Positions 1-7,443 of a DNA stretch of 32,236 nt are shown piece after piece. This DNA is from an uncultured Lachnospiraceae bacterium (GTDB taxonomy: Bacteria > Bacillota > Clostridia > Lachnospirales > Lachnospiraceae). Under the pieces are notes generated by a model, which was not told the origin of the DNA, did no database searches, and saw only the letters and a program-made list of their open reading frames with translations. Location of the stretch: NCBI GenBank assembly GCA_910588405.1, contig CAJUPT010000040.1:1-32236 (forward strand), given 5' to 3'. Both the position numbers and the translations under genes were made by a program. Numbering within the stretch: position 1 is the first letter of the stretch; each line of letters starts with the position of its first letter.

Positions 1-4
1 TAAG

Positions 5-213
5 AATCCTGCTTCACAGGATTCTGCGCCGCACACATATTGCACTTAGCGAGGTTTTTTCGAGCTTAGTGCAATAGCGCACACTGTGAACGCGTCGCTT
101 TTAAGCGACAAATTCCTCTGCGTTTGCGTACCCTCGCTTCGCTGGGGCAGACCCTGTGCACCCTCGCGGAGCGTTTTTGTATCATAGGGAAGTACGGAAG
201 ACTTTCCTATGAT
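5..213. repeat. Dispersed structured repeat, copy 1 (longest)
   Basis: Begins with a small hairpin AATCCTG/CAGGATT, then a stem-loop in which ATTGCACTTAGC (39-50) faces GCTTAGTGCAAT with one mismatch. TTCACAG (13-19) and CTGTGAA close the whole block. The downstream half, from CGCGTCGCTTTTAAGCG through CCCTCGCTTCGCTGGGGC to a terminal hairpin with ATCATAGG/CCTATGAT arms, is almost identical to 4861-4990. No open frame in it has a ribosome site. It looks like a mosaic intergenic repeat of REP/MITE type; the function is unknown. Confidence 0.75.
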
Positions 214-373
214 GATTCGGGTGTCAAAAGGTCCATTTTCATTGCAGAGCAAATTTTTTCAAAATTATGCCACAATATCTTGAGGCGATGCGGCGCATCG
301 TTGATAGATATTGTTGTGCAAGATTGGAGAAATTGGCCTGCAAGGGAAATTCAGACCTTTTGACACCCGAATC
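214..373. repeat. 160-bp imperfect palindrome with 19-bp perfect arms
   Basis: GATTCGGGTGTCAAAAGGT at 214-232 is the exact reverse complement of 355-373. Complementarity continues inward with gaps (TTGCAG/CTGCAA, ACAATATCT/AGATATTGT) to a centre CGATGC-GGC-GCATCG near 287-301. The segment can therefore fold into one long hairpin. It follows repeat copy 1 directly and precedes the purA terminator. No coding capacity is credible here. It could be a foldback MITE or a processed structured RNA. Confidence 0.8.
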
Positions 374-382
374 CTATGATAT

Positions 383-433
383 AAAAAACTGCCCCACCTC
401 TGACCCTTTCGGCAGCCGGTGCGGCAGTTTTTT
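383..433 (-). terminator. Rho-independent terminator of purA (bidirectional form)
   Basis: AAAAAACTGCC and GGCAGTTTTTT form the arms, with an inner pairing across the loop. Read on the minus strand it lies about 60 bp after the purA stop and ends in a T run. Because both arms carry the A/T tract it could also stop plus-strand transcription. Confidence 0.85.
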
Positions 434-495
434 CTCTCTTTGCAGACCCCATCATTCGGAGCCGCCCATATAAACAGGAATACTTTCCCTGCATC

Positions 496-1770
496 TTACC
501 TCATAATAATATCATCCCTCTTCGGCCCATTGGAAACCATCTTAATCGGTACGCCGATCTCCTGCTCGATGGCCTCTATATAATCGCGGCAGGCCTTGGG
601 AAGTTCCTCATATTTCCTGATCCCTTTGATCTCACACTTCCATCCGGGCATCCTCTTCCAAACCGGTTTCGCTTTAGCCAGTTTCACGGCCGAAGGGAAA
701 TCCCTGGTAATCTGACCGCCGATATCATATCCGACGCATATGGGAATCTCATCCAGATAACCCAGCACATCCAGAACGGTCAGCGCCACCTCAGTCGCTC
801 CCTGCACCCGGCAGCCGTAACGGGTAGCCACGGCGTCAAACCAGCCCATACGCCTGGGCCGTCCGGTGGTTGCGCCGAATTCGCCGCCGTCGCCGCCCCT
901 TCGGCGCAGCTCGTCGGCCTCGTCCCCGAAGATTTCGCTGGTGAAAGCGCCTGCTCCCACCGCGCTGGAGTAAGCTTTTACCACCACTGTGATATTTTTT
1001 ATCTCATAAGGCGGAATCCCCGCTCCGATGGCGCCGTAAGAAGCCAGCGTGGAAGAAGAAGTCACCATGGGATAAATGCCGTGGTCAGGGTCCTTCAGAG
1101 AACCCAGCTGCCCCTCCAGCAATATATTCTTTCCTTCCCTGACCGCGTCGTAAAGATAGGCGGAGACATCGCATACATAAGGCGCAATCATCTCTCTGTA
1201 CTCTGCCAGAAGCTCCATCAGCTCCTCCTCCACAAGCAGCGGCTGATGATACAGATGTTCCAGCATGACATTCTTTAGAGTACAGATTTTTTTCACCCGT
1301 TCCCGGAGGATGTCCGCATCAAACAATTCATTCACCTGAATACCGATTTTCGCGTATTTATCGGAATAAAAAGGAGCGATACCGGATTTGGTAGAGCCAA
1401 AGGATTTTCCCGCCAGCCGGGCCTCTTCATAAGTGTCAAAATCCACATGATAGGGCATCAGCACCTGGGCCCTGTCGGAAACCAGAATCTTCGGCGTAGG
1501 CACGCCCTTCTCCTCCAGGTCTTTGATTTCCTTCAGCAGATAAGGAATGTTCAGCGCCACGCCGTTGCCGATAATGCTGGTGGTATGCTGATAAAATACG
1601 CCGGAAGGCAGCAAATGCAGCGCGAACTTTCCATAATCATTGATAATCGTATGTCCTGCGTTGCTTCCGCCCTGAAACCGGACAATAATATCCGACTCCT
1701 TCGCCAGCATATCCGTAATCTTGCCTTTGCCCTCGTCGCCCCAGTTGGCTCCTACAATTGCTCTAACCAT
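496..1770 (-). CDS. purA: Adenylosuccinate synthetase
   Basis: PurA makes adenylosuccinate from IMP, aspartate and GTP, the first committed step from IMP to AMP, in the cytosol. The 424-residue length matches the bacterial family (about 425-430). The N-terminal P-loop-like motif GDEGKGK is at residues 11-17, with the catalytic Asp12. NAGHT at 37-41 holds the catalytic His40. A GATTGRPRR stretch in the C-terminal half corresponds to the conserved IMP/aspartate region. The start is supported by AGGAGG 9 nt upstream. It is the last gene of a minus-strand run after sufC and the SufB-like gene, 148 bp downstream of the latter, and is followed by a strong terminator. No purine riboswitch was seen in front of it, and no other pur gene is in the window. 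Confidence 0.97.
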   Translation of the reverse strand: MVRAIVGANWGDEGKGKITDMLAKESDIIVRFQGGSNAGHTIINDYGKFALHLLPSGVFYQHTTSIIGNGVALNIPYLLKEIKDLEEKGVPTPKILVSDRAQVLMPYHVDFDTYEEARLAGKSFGSTKSGIAPFYSDKYAKIGIQVNELFDADILRERVKKICTLKNVMLEHLYHQPLLVEEELMELLAEYREMIAPYVCDVSAYLYDAVREGKNILLEGQLGSLKDPDHGIYPMVTSSSTLASYGAIGAGIPPYEIKNITVVVKAYSSAVGAGAFTSEIFGDEADELRRRGGDGGEFGATTGRPRRMGWFDAVATRYGCRVQGATEVALTVLDVLGYLDEIPICVGYDIGGQITRDFPSAVKLAKAKPVWKRMPGWKCEIKGIRKYEELPKACRDYIEAIEQEIGVPIKMVSNGPKRDDIIMR

Positions 1771-1918
1771 AATCTATGTCCTCCTACTGTGTCATCGAGC
1801 ATATATTTTGTCACTGCCCGTATGATGTACGGATTTATATTTTTCAAATTCGTTTTTTCTGGCAGCCGCAGTAACTGCTTTCAGCAATCCCCACTGCCAT
1901 TTCCGGCGCCCTGACAAT

Positions 1919-2842
1919 TTATTTCAGGAATCCGTTAACGATCTGTTCTTCCGCTTCCGCTTCGGTCAGCCCCAGCGTCATCAGTTTGATAATCTGGTCC
2001 CCGGCGATTTTGCCGATGGCCGCTTCATGAATCAAAGCAGAATCCGGGTTATTGGCCGTAATCTCAGGAATGGCGCTGATTTTCGCGTTGCCCATAATAA
2101 TCGCGTCGCATTCGCTATGGCCGCTGCACTTATTATTGCCGTTAATTTTTGAAATAAATACCTGAGAAGACTCATCTCTGGCCACGGAACGGGATACAAT
2201 GTTGGCGCCGGAATCCTCTCCGTCCAGATCTACCTTAAATTCGCTGACTGCAGACTGGGTTCCGTGGGTCATCAGCCGCTCCATAACCACCAGCTTGGCC
2301 CCCGCTTTCAGCACGGCCTCCGTCTTCCGGTCCGTGGAGTCCACACCTTTGATCTGGACGGTATCCATCTCCATATAGCCGCCCTCGTCGATCTCCACGA
2401 TCGTCTGGGGATTCATAATTCTTTCCCCTTTGCCGTCGCCGCTTCCATAATGCTTCTCTACGTATTTAATCCTTGCATTCTTTCCCACAAAAAACCGGTG
2501 AATGCCGTCATGACGAGAGGACGCGTCGCCGCCGTTGTGAATGCCGCAGCCGGCGATAATGGTCACATCACAGTCGTCGCCGATATGAAAATCATTGTAC
2601 ACCACCTCGGTTAATCCGGTCTGGCTCAGCACCACCGGCATATGAACACTCTCATTTTTGGTGCCTGGCTTGATTATAATATCAATGCCGCTCCCGTCCT
2701 CCTTCGGCACAATATCGATATGCTCCGTGGAATTTCTCCCGGCGCTTTTTCCGTTTGCCCTGATATTATAGGCTCCGGTGGGAATCTTGTGAAGCCCCGC
2801 CACCGCCTCTAAAAGCTGCTGCTGAATCGCATCTAATTCCAT
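1919..2842 (-). CDS. Short SufB/SufD-family iron-sulfur assembly scaffold (SmsB-like)
   Basis: A 307-residue SufB/SufD-fold protein, much shorter than classical SufB (about 480) or SufD (about 420). The C-terminal core is conserved. Cys245 in SECDAIIMG aligns with the essential SufB cysteine (E. coli Cys405, in a QCDSMLIG context), and His272-Glu273 in IHEAAIGKI with the SufB HEA region. This argues for a SufB-type active site rather than SufD. With SufC encoded just upstream it should form a two-component ABC-ATPase scaffold that builds Fe-S clusters in the cytosol. The start was placed at Met 2842 because GGAGGG lies 7 nt upstream; an in-frame upstream ATG (2881) falls inside a repeat and has no ribosome site. 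No SufS, SufU or second SufB/D gene is adjacent, so the sulfur donor must come from elsewhere. Confidence 0.9.
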   Translation of the reverse strand: MELDAIQQQLLEAVAGLHKIPTGAYNIRANGKSAGRNSTEHIDIVPKEDGSGIDIIIKPGTKNESVHMPVVLSQTGLTEVVYNDFHIGDDCDVTIIAGCGIHNGGDASSRHDGIHRFFVGKNARIKYVEKHYGSGDGKGERIMNPQTIVEIDEGGYMEMDTVQIKGVDSTDRKTEAVLKAGAKLVVMERLMTHGTQSAVSEFKVDLDGEDSGANIVSRSVARDESSQVFISKINGNNKCSGHSECDAIIMGNAKISAIPEITANNPDSALIHEAAIGKIAGDQIIKLMTLGLTEAEAEEQIVNGFLK

Positions 2843-2858
2843 ACATAACCCTCCAATT

Positions 2859-2974
2859 GAGTTCCGCAACTCCCCTCCCAAGCCCCCTGGATCTGGGAGA
2901 ATTTCCTGCCGCTAAAGCGTCAGTAAATCCTCCCTCGCTATGAGCATTTAGGGCCTGTCCAGTCCGTTGCTGTT
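2859..2974. repeat. 5'-UTR repeat element, long variant
   Basis: Starts with GAGTTCCGCAACTCCCCTCCC and ends with GTCCGTTGCTGTT, the same ends as the two tandem copies at 17203-17291, but with a longer middle. In transcript sense it ends directly before the GGAGGG ribosome site of the SufB-like gene. GCAAC and GTTGC near the ends can pair. Confidence 0.65.
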
Positions 2975-2985
2975 CCAATGTGTTT

Positions 2986-3717
2986 TTATGAATTCTGGTA
3001 AAGCTTACAGCTTGCCGCCCCGCCCGTATTGCCCAAAAGCTCCGGCAGTATCTCGTCCTTCTTTCCCTGGGCGGTTACCTGTCCTTTCGCGATTACCACA
3101 ATCTTGTCCGCTATGTTTAAGATCCTCTCCTGATGGGAGATAATCATGATAGAACCATGAATGCTGTCATGCATCTTTTCAAACACCTTGATCAGATTGC
3201 CGAAACTCCACAAATCGATGCCTGCCTCCGGCTCGTCGAACACCGACATTTTCGTGCCCCGGGCCAGAACCGTGGCGATCTCGATCCGTTTCAGCTCGCC
3301 GCCGGATAGGCTGGCGTTCACTTCCCGGTTAATATAATCCTTGGCGCACAGTCCTACCTCTGACAGGTATTCGCAGGCGCCCGCCACGGAAATTTTTTCT
3401 CCCACCGCCAGACGGATCAGATCCAGCACCGTAACGCCTTTAAAGCGCACCGGCTGCTGAAAGGCATAGCTGATCCCTTTTTTCGCCCGGCCGGTTACAT
3501 CCAGCTTTGTGATATCCTCCCCGTCCAGAAGAATCTGGCCGCAGGTCGGCTTTTCAATCCCGGCGATCACCCTGGCCAGCGTAGACTTGCCGCCGCCGTT
3601 GGGGCCCGTAATAACAACAAACTGATTATCCTCAATGACCAGATTGATATCCTTTAAAATTTCCTTCTCATCCGCCTCGTCGCTGACCTCAAAGGAAACG
3701 TTTTTCAATTCCAGCAT
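2986..3717 (-). CDS. sufC: SufC-type ATPase of Fe-S cluster assembly
   Basis: A 243-residue cytosolic ABC ATPase of the SufC family. Walker A GPNGGGKST is at residues 38-46, the Q-loop is in AFQQPVRFKG (about 85-94), the signature LSGGE at 137-141, Walker B MSVFDEPEAGID at 157-168 and the H-loop His195. The DEPEAGID form of Walker B and the absence of a permease gene favour SufC over a transporter ATPase. It should drive conformational change in the SufB-like partner encoded 143 bp downstream. The start at 3717 has GGAGGAG 5 nt upstream; an in-frame upstream ATG (3819) adds 34 residues with no family similarity. A terminator-like hairpin separates it from mrp, so it may have its own promoter, which I could not identify convincingly. 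Confidence 0.93.
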   Translation of the reverse strand: MLELKNVSFEVSDEADEKEILKDINLVIEDNQFVVITGPNGGGKSTLARVIAGIEKPTCGQILLDGEDITKLDVTGRAKKGISYAFQQPVRFKGVTVLDLIRLAVGEKISVAGACEYLSEVGLCAKDYINREVNASLSGGELKRIEIATVLARGTKMSVFDEPEAGIDLWSFGNLIKVFEKMHDSIHGSIMIISHQERILNIADKIVVIAKGQVTAQGKKDEILPELLGNTGGAASCKLYQNS

Positions 3718-3817
3718 GGGTTCTCCTCCGTATCCATTTCTTCTATATCTTTCACTCATACGCACGGCAGATTTATGCCCGCACGCATATCTGACGCCCG
3801 GCATAATAACAAGGCAC

Positions 3818-3866
3818 AAAAGCCCTGTCCCGAAAATGGCTTCTTTGCCTTCCGGTGCAGGGCTTT
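3818..3866 (-). terminator. Probable terminator between mrp and sufC
   Basis: AAAGCCCTG and CAGGGCTTT form a 9-bp stem, followed on the minus strand by a short TTTTG tract. It lies right after the mrp stop. The T run is short, so read-through into sufC is possible. Confidence 0.6.
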
Positions 3867-3879
3867 CACCTTTCCTGTT

Positions 3880-4713
3880 TTACAGTTTAGCCAGCATATC
3901 CGCCATGCCGTCCAGCCAGGTTCCTTCAAACAGCTCGATACTGCCTTTGTCCATGGCGGCCGACAGCTTGGAATCGATGGGCAGCTTCGCCGTATGCTCG
4001 ATCTCATACTCTTTCGCAATCTCGTCCAGATGGCTCTCACCGAAAATCTTCAGTTCCTTGCCGCAGTCGGGACATACCGCATAGCTCATATTCTCCACCA
4101 GTCCAAGAATCGGGATATTCATCCGCTTAGCCATCTTCACAGCCTTGCCCACAATCATGGATACCAGCTCCTGCGGGGAGGTTACGATTATGATACCGTC
4201 CACCGGAAGGGACTGGAATACGGTCAGCGGCACATCGCCGGTTCCCGGAGGCATATCCACGAACATATAATCAACGTCCTCCCAGATTACGTCCGTCCAG
4301 AACTGCTTTACGGTGCCCGCGATCACAGGGCCTCTCCAGATCACCGGATCTGTCTCGTCGGGAAGGAGCAGGTTTACGGACATCATCTTAATGCCCATAA
4401 CGGTTTCATTGGGAAGAATACCCGCTTCATTTCCCTTTGCCTTTTCCTTCACGCCAAATGCCTTCGGAATCGAAGGGCCGGTAATATCGGCATCCAGAAT
4501 CGCCGTCTGATAGCCCTGACGCTTCATCAGAACAGCCAGCAGGGAAGTCACCATGGACTTTCCAACGCCGCCCTTGCCGCTGATAACGCCGATCACCTTT
4601 TTCACATTACTGAATTCATTCGTCGCTTCCAGGAAGCTTTCTTTTCTCTCTGAGCAGTCAGAACCGCAGCTTGAGCAGTTATGATTGCAATTTTCGCTGG
4701 TTTGTTCACTCAT
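3880..4713 (-). CDS. mrp: Mrp/NBP35-family P-loop iron-sulfur carrier ATPase
   Basis: A 277-residue cytosolic ParA/MinD-like ATPase of the ApbC/Nbp35 type, which binds a labile [4Fe-4S] cluster and hands it to target proteins. The N-terminus has four cysteines in a C-X3-C-X2-C-X3-C pattern (Cys9, 13, 16, 20), like the ferredoxin-like extension of Nbp35 homologues. The deviant Walker A SGKGGVGKS is at 45-53. CPDC at 214-217 is the bridging-cluster motif. The start at 4713 is supported by AAGGAG with good spacing; an upstream in-frame TTG at 4734 lies inside the ribosome site and is rejected. Its place directly upstream of sufC and the SufB-like gene fits a scaffold-plus-carrier Fe-S module. 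Confidence 0.95.
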   Translation of the reverse strand: MSEQTSENCNHNCSSCGSDCSERKESFLEATNEFSNVKKVIGVISGKGGVGKSMVTSLLAVLMKRQGYQTAILDADITGPSIPKAFGVKEKAKGNEAGILPNETVMGIKMMSVNLLLPDETDPVIWRGPVIAGTVKQFWTDVIWEDVDYMFVDMPPGTGDVPLTVFQSLPVDGIIIVTSPQELVSMIVGKAVKMAKRMNIPILGLVENMSYAVCPDCGKELKIFGESHLDEIAKEYEIEHTAKLPIDSKLSAAMDKGSIELFEGTWLDGMADMLAKL

Positions 4714-4832
4714 TTTGCCTTCTCCTTTTTTCAAGTTCCGTTAGAGTCTGCCCGAGCCGCAAAAATCTATTCCTGACCTTTCTCAGCCGGCTTCCGAACC
4801 CACGGAATTTTCTAAAAAATCTGTATAAATAA

Positions 4833-4990
4833 AATCCTGCAAAGCAGGATTCTGCGCCGCAAACGCGTCGCTTTTAAGCGGCAATTCCCTCTGCGTTTGC
4901 GTACCCTCGCTTCGCTGGGGCAGACCCTGTGCATCCTCGCGGAGCGTTTTGATATCATGGGGAAGTTCGGAGGACTTTCCTATGATATCA
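4833..4990. repeat. Dispersed structured repeat, copy 2
   Basis: Has the same head hairpin as copies 1 and 3 (AATCCTGC AAA GCAGGATT), then the block from CGCGTCGCTTTTAAGCG to CCTCGCGGAGCG shared with copy 1. It ends in a hairpin with ATATCAT and ATGATAT arms. It fills much of the 380-bp gap between mrp and dapB. In the rest of that gap I see no gene and no clear terminator for dapB. Confidence 0.8.
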
Positions 4991-5093
4991 GAAACCCTGC
5001 CCGGGTATTATTATTAACAGGACTCATTTTAACAGATTTTCAGGCAAATGTCTACCCCTGGCATTAGGTTGTTTCTCAGCGTCTCCCGGAAGA

Positions 5094-5855
5094 TCAGCAG
5101 TCCTCTATTACGTCGCTCATCGTATAATATCCCGCCGCCTTTCCTTTCAGGAATTTTGCCGCCTGCAGAGCGCCTTTTGCGAAGATGGATCTGGAATAGG
5201 CCGTGTGGCGGATTTCCACCACCTCGTCCGGGCCGCAGAACAGCACCTGATGGTCGCCCACAATGCTGCCGCCCCTGACCGCCTGGATGCCGATCTCTTT
5301 CGGGTCACGCTTTGCCCGGATGGCGGAACGATCGTACTGATAATGATACTGCCCGTTCATCGCCTCATTAATGGCGTCCGCCAGCGCGATGGCCGTACCG
5401 CTGGGGGCGTCCAGCTTCTGATTATGATGACGTTCCACGATTTCCATGTCATATCCCGCCTCCGCCAGCACCTTCGCCGCAGCCTGTACCAGCTTCATCA
5501 TCGTATTAACCCCCAGAGACATATTCGCCGATTTCAAAACGGCGGTCTCTTTACTGATCTGAGCAGCCCGTTCCAACTGTTCTTCCGACATCCCGGTGGT
5601 GCATAAAACCACCGGCAGATGCTTTTTCGCGCAATAGTCTAACAGCCCATCCACCGCCTTTGCGGAAGAGAAGTCGATGACGGCATCCGCCTCTGTGTCG
5701 CAGTCTCCGATCTCTCCCCATACCGGATAACTGCTTTTCTGTTCACCTGTTACATCTATCCCGGCCACAATCTCAATTTCCGGATCTTCCAGCCCAAACT
5801 GCGTAACCGCCTGCCCCATCCGGCCATTACAGCCATGTAAAATAATTCGTACCAT
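5094..5855 (-). CDS. dapB: 4-Hydroxy-tetrahydrodipicolinate reductase
   Basis: DapB reduces the product of DapA with NAD(P)H to tetrahydrodipicolinate, the second committed step toward diaminopimelate and lysine, in the cytosol. It is 253 residues long, shorter than E. coli DapB (273) but usual for Clostridia. The Rossmann motif GCNGRMGQ is at residues 8-15. The family signature ERHHNQKLDAPSGTA starts at 141 and contains the catalytic His-His-X-X-Lys (143-147). AGGAG lies just upstream of the start codon. It is on the same strand as dapA, 157 bp downstream. No terminator was seen between them, so the lysine riboswitch ahead of dapA probably controls both. Confidence 0.97.
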   Translation of the reverse strand: MVRIILHGCNGRMGQAVTQFGLEDPEIEIVAGIDVTGEQKSSYPVWGEIGDCDTEADAVIDFSSAKAVDGLLDYCAKKHLPVVLCTTGMSEEQLERAAQISKETAVLKSANMSLGVNTMMKLVQAAAKVLAEAGYDMEIVERHHNQKLDAPSGTAIALADAINEAMNGQYHYQYDRSAIRAKRDPKEIGIQAVRGGSIVGDHQVLFCGPDEVVEIRHTAYSRSIFAKGALQAAKFLKGKAAGYYTMSDVIEDC

Positions 5856-6012
5856 AGTTTATTCTCTCCTATATAGAGTCTGCCATATCCCTGCCAGTAC
5901 CTTCATCGGCATAACGATTTCCGTCTGTCCGATCACCATAAATTGTTATGGACACTGGCCAGGCTTCCACTGAGTCAGTTCTGCTCCGGATCTCCGGTAC
6001 CATTAACAGCCC

Positions 6013-6897
6013 CTACAGCAATCCATACGCTTTCATCGCTTTCTCCAACCGCTCCTTATTCTGCGGTTCCATCGGCGACAGCGGACGGCGCAGCGGGCCT
6101 GCCTGCTTCCCCATCAGATTCATGGCTTCCTTTACCGGAATCGGATTTACCTCGCAAAACAGCGCGTCGATCAGCGGAATAACCTCTAACTGCATTTTCC
6201 TTGAACCGTCCGCGTCTCCGGCAAAATAACGGGCACAGATCTCATGGGTCTGGGCCGGCGCTACATTAGATAAAACGGAAATCACACCCTTGCCTCCCAG
6301 AGAAAGAATCGGCACAATCTGGTCGTCATTTCCGGAATAGAGGTCGATGCAGCCGTCGGCCAGCGCCATCAGCCTGGCCACCTGCGCGATATTGCCTGAG
6401 GCTTCCTTGATTCCCACGATATTTTTCACGTTTTTCGCCAGCGTCACGGCGGTTTCCGGCAGAATATTGCAGCCGGTACGGCCGGGCACGTTATACATGA
6501 TAATCGGCAGAGACACCGATTCCGCAATCATCGTATAGTGCTCGATTAATCCCTTCTGCGTCGCCTTGTTATAATAAGGCGTTACGATCAGCAGCCCGTC
6601 AGTGCCCGATTTTTCCGCCTCCCGGGACAGATAAATGGCCGTCTCGGTACAGTTGGAACCGGTTCCCGCCACCACCGGAATCCGCTTGTTTACCGCTTTT
6701 ACCGCATGGGCAATCACATCCAGATGCTCCTCATGGGAAAGGGTGGACGCCTCACCCGTAGTCCCGCAGATAATCAGTGCATCCGTTCCCTTCTCAATCT
6801 GCTCCTCGATTAATTCGGAAAGCTTCTCATAATTGACCGCTCCATCCTCATGAAATGGTGTCACCAGGGCAACCCCTGCTCCCGTAAATATAGCCAT
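6013..6897 (-). CDS. dapA: 4-Hydroxy-tetrahydrodipicolinate synthase
   Basis: DapA condenses pyruvate with aspartate semialdehyde, the branch point to diaminopimelate and lysine. The 294 residues form a standard TIM barrel. GTTGE at 45-49 binds substrate, Tyr135 in YNVPGRTG is the proton-relay tyrosine, and Lys164 in GIKEASG is the Schiff-base lysine. AGGAGG is 8 nt ahead of the ATG. The gene directly follows an L-box lysine riboswitch with terminator, so it should be shut off when lysine is plentiful. dapB follows. The divergent neighbour is a penicillin-binding protein, which uses the same diaminopimelate branch for peptidoglycan. Confidence 0.98.
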   Translation of the reverse strand: MAIFTGAGVALVTPFHEDGAVNYEKLSELIEEQIEKGTDALIICGTTGEASTLSHEEHLDVIAHAVKAVNKRIPVVAGTGSNCTETAIYLSREAEKSGTDGLLIVTPYYNKATQKGLIEHYTMIAESVSLPIIMYNVPGRTGCNILPETAVTLAKNVKNIVGIKEASGNIAQVARLMALADGCIDLYSGNDDQIVPILSLGGKGVISVLSNVAPAQTHEICARYFAGDADGSRKMQLEVIPLIDALFCEVNPIPVKEAMNLMGKQAGPLRRPLSPMEPQNKERLEKAMKAYGLL

Positions 6898-6923
6898 AGA
6901 TCAATCCTCCTCTTCCATAATAC

Positions 6924-6958
6924 AAAAAGTTAGCCCGAACCAGTGCGGCGGCTAACTT
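6924..6958 (-). terminator. Terminator of the lysine riboswitch
   Basis: AAGTTAGCC pairs with GGCTAACTT around a GC-rich loop and runs into TTTTT on the minus strand, 26 bp before the dapA start codon. It is the expression platform of the L-box aptamer just upstream. Lysine binding should favour this hairpin. Confidence 0.9.
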
Positions 6959-7012
6959 CACTCGTAAGCAGGAACTGCCGGAATCCTCCGTTCCGTTCTA
7001 TCCCTTTCATTT

Positions 7013-7188
7013 TCACAATCTTACGTAGCGCTCCACTGATTCAGTGACAGTTATATGGCTCTTAACCATATCCCCAGACAACACCGGACAGGAACCGGCA
7101 TCACCTTCGGCGTAGTTTCCTTTCTCTCCCGTTCTTCTGTTCCTGAACCATCCCGGGACCTACTGATAAAATACGCAACCTCTACTTG
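7013..7188 (-). promoter_or_regulatory. Lysine riboswitch (L-box aptamer)
   Basis: Minus-strand sequence shows the L-box conserved core in order: AAGTAGAGGTTGCG at the 5' end, AGTAGGTC, GAGAAAGG, GCCGAAGGTGATGCCGG, TGTTGTCTGGGG, ACTGTCACTGAATC and the closing GTGGAGCGCTACGT. This matches the five-helix aptamer of the class upstream of lysC, dapA and lysP in Firmicutes. The transcription start predicted from the upstream promoter (about 7188) coincides with the aptamer start. The terminator follows at 6958-6924. By family knowledge it senses L-lysine and causes premature termination. Confidence 0.93.
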
Positions 7189-7194
7189 CAGTCC

Positions 7195-7223
7195 ATCATA
7201 CCATTAATCAAATCCGTTGTCAA
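7195..7223 (-). promoter_or_regulatory. Sigma-A promoter of the lysine riboswitch-dapA-dapB transcript
   Basis: TTGACA (7223-7218) and TATGAT (7200-7195) are separated by exactly 17 bp on the minus strand. The predicted start falls at the beginning of the lysine aptamer. Confidence 0.88.
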
Positions 7224-7391
7224 CCTGCGGCGACGACTCTGGCTCCGTTTTTCTCCTCCTCTTTTCCTCCGCCTGCTTGTGTTCTAAAATAGTCACTGTT
7301 CATTTCGTGACCAGCAACACGCTTCGCGGAATAGTGGCGCCTGAACAGCAACTTCCCACACATTTGTATTTCCATTCGTTTCAGCCTGTTT

Positions 7392-7420
7392 TTGACTTAT
7401 TTGTAATAGTCTGCTATAAT
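7392..7420 (+). promoter_or_regulatory. Sigma-A promoter of the penicillin-binding protein gene
   Basis: TTGACT (7392-7397), 17 bp, TATAAT (7415-7420). The predicted start near 7427 leaves only about 17 nt before the ATG, just enough for the AAGGAGG ribosome site, so little room remains for leader regulation. Confidence 0.88.
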
Positions 7421-7443
7421 GAATGGCTATAAGGAGGCAGTCT

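Noticed and set aside
3775..4653. A 292-codon plus-strand frame over mrp
   Set aside because: Antisense shadow of a well-defined Mrp gene, His/Arg-rich translation, no ribosome site.
4714..4734. Longer Mrp start MKKGEGK from TTG 4734
   Set aside because: That codon precedes and includes the AAGGAG ribosome site of the internal ATG, which gives the normal Nbp35-like cysteine start.
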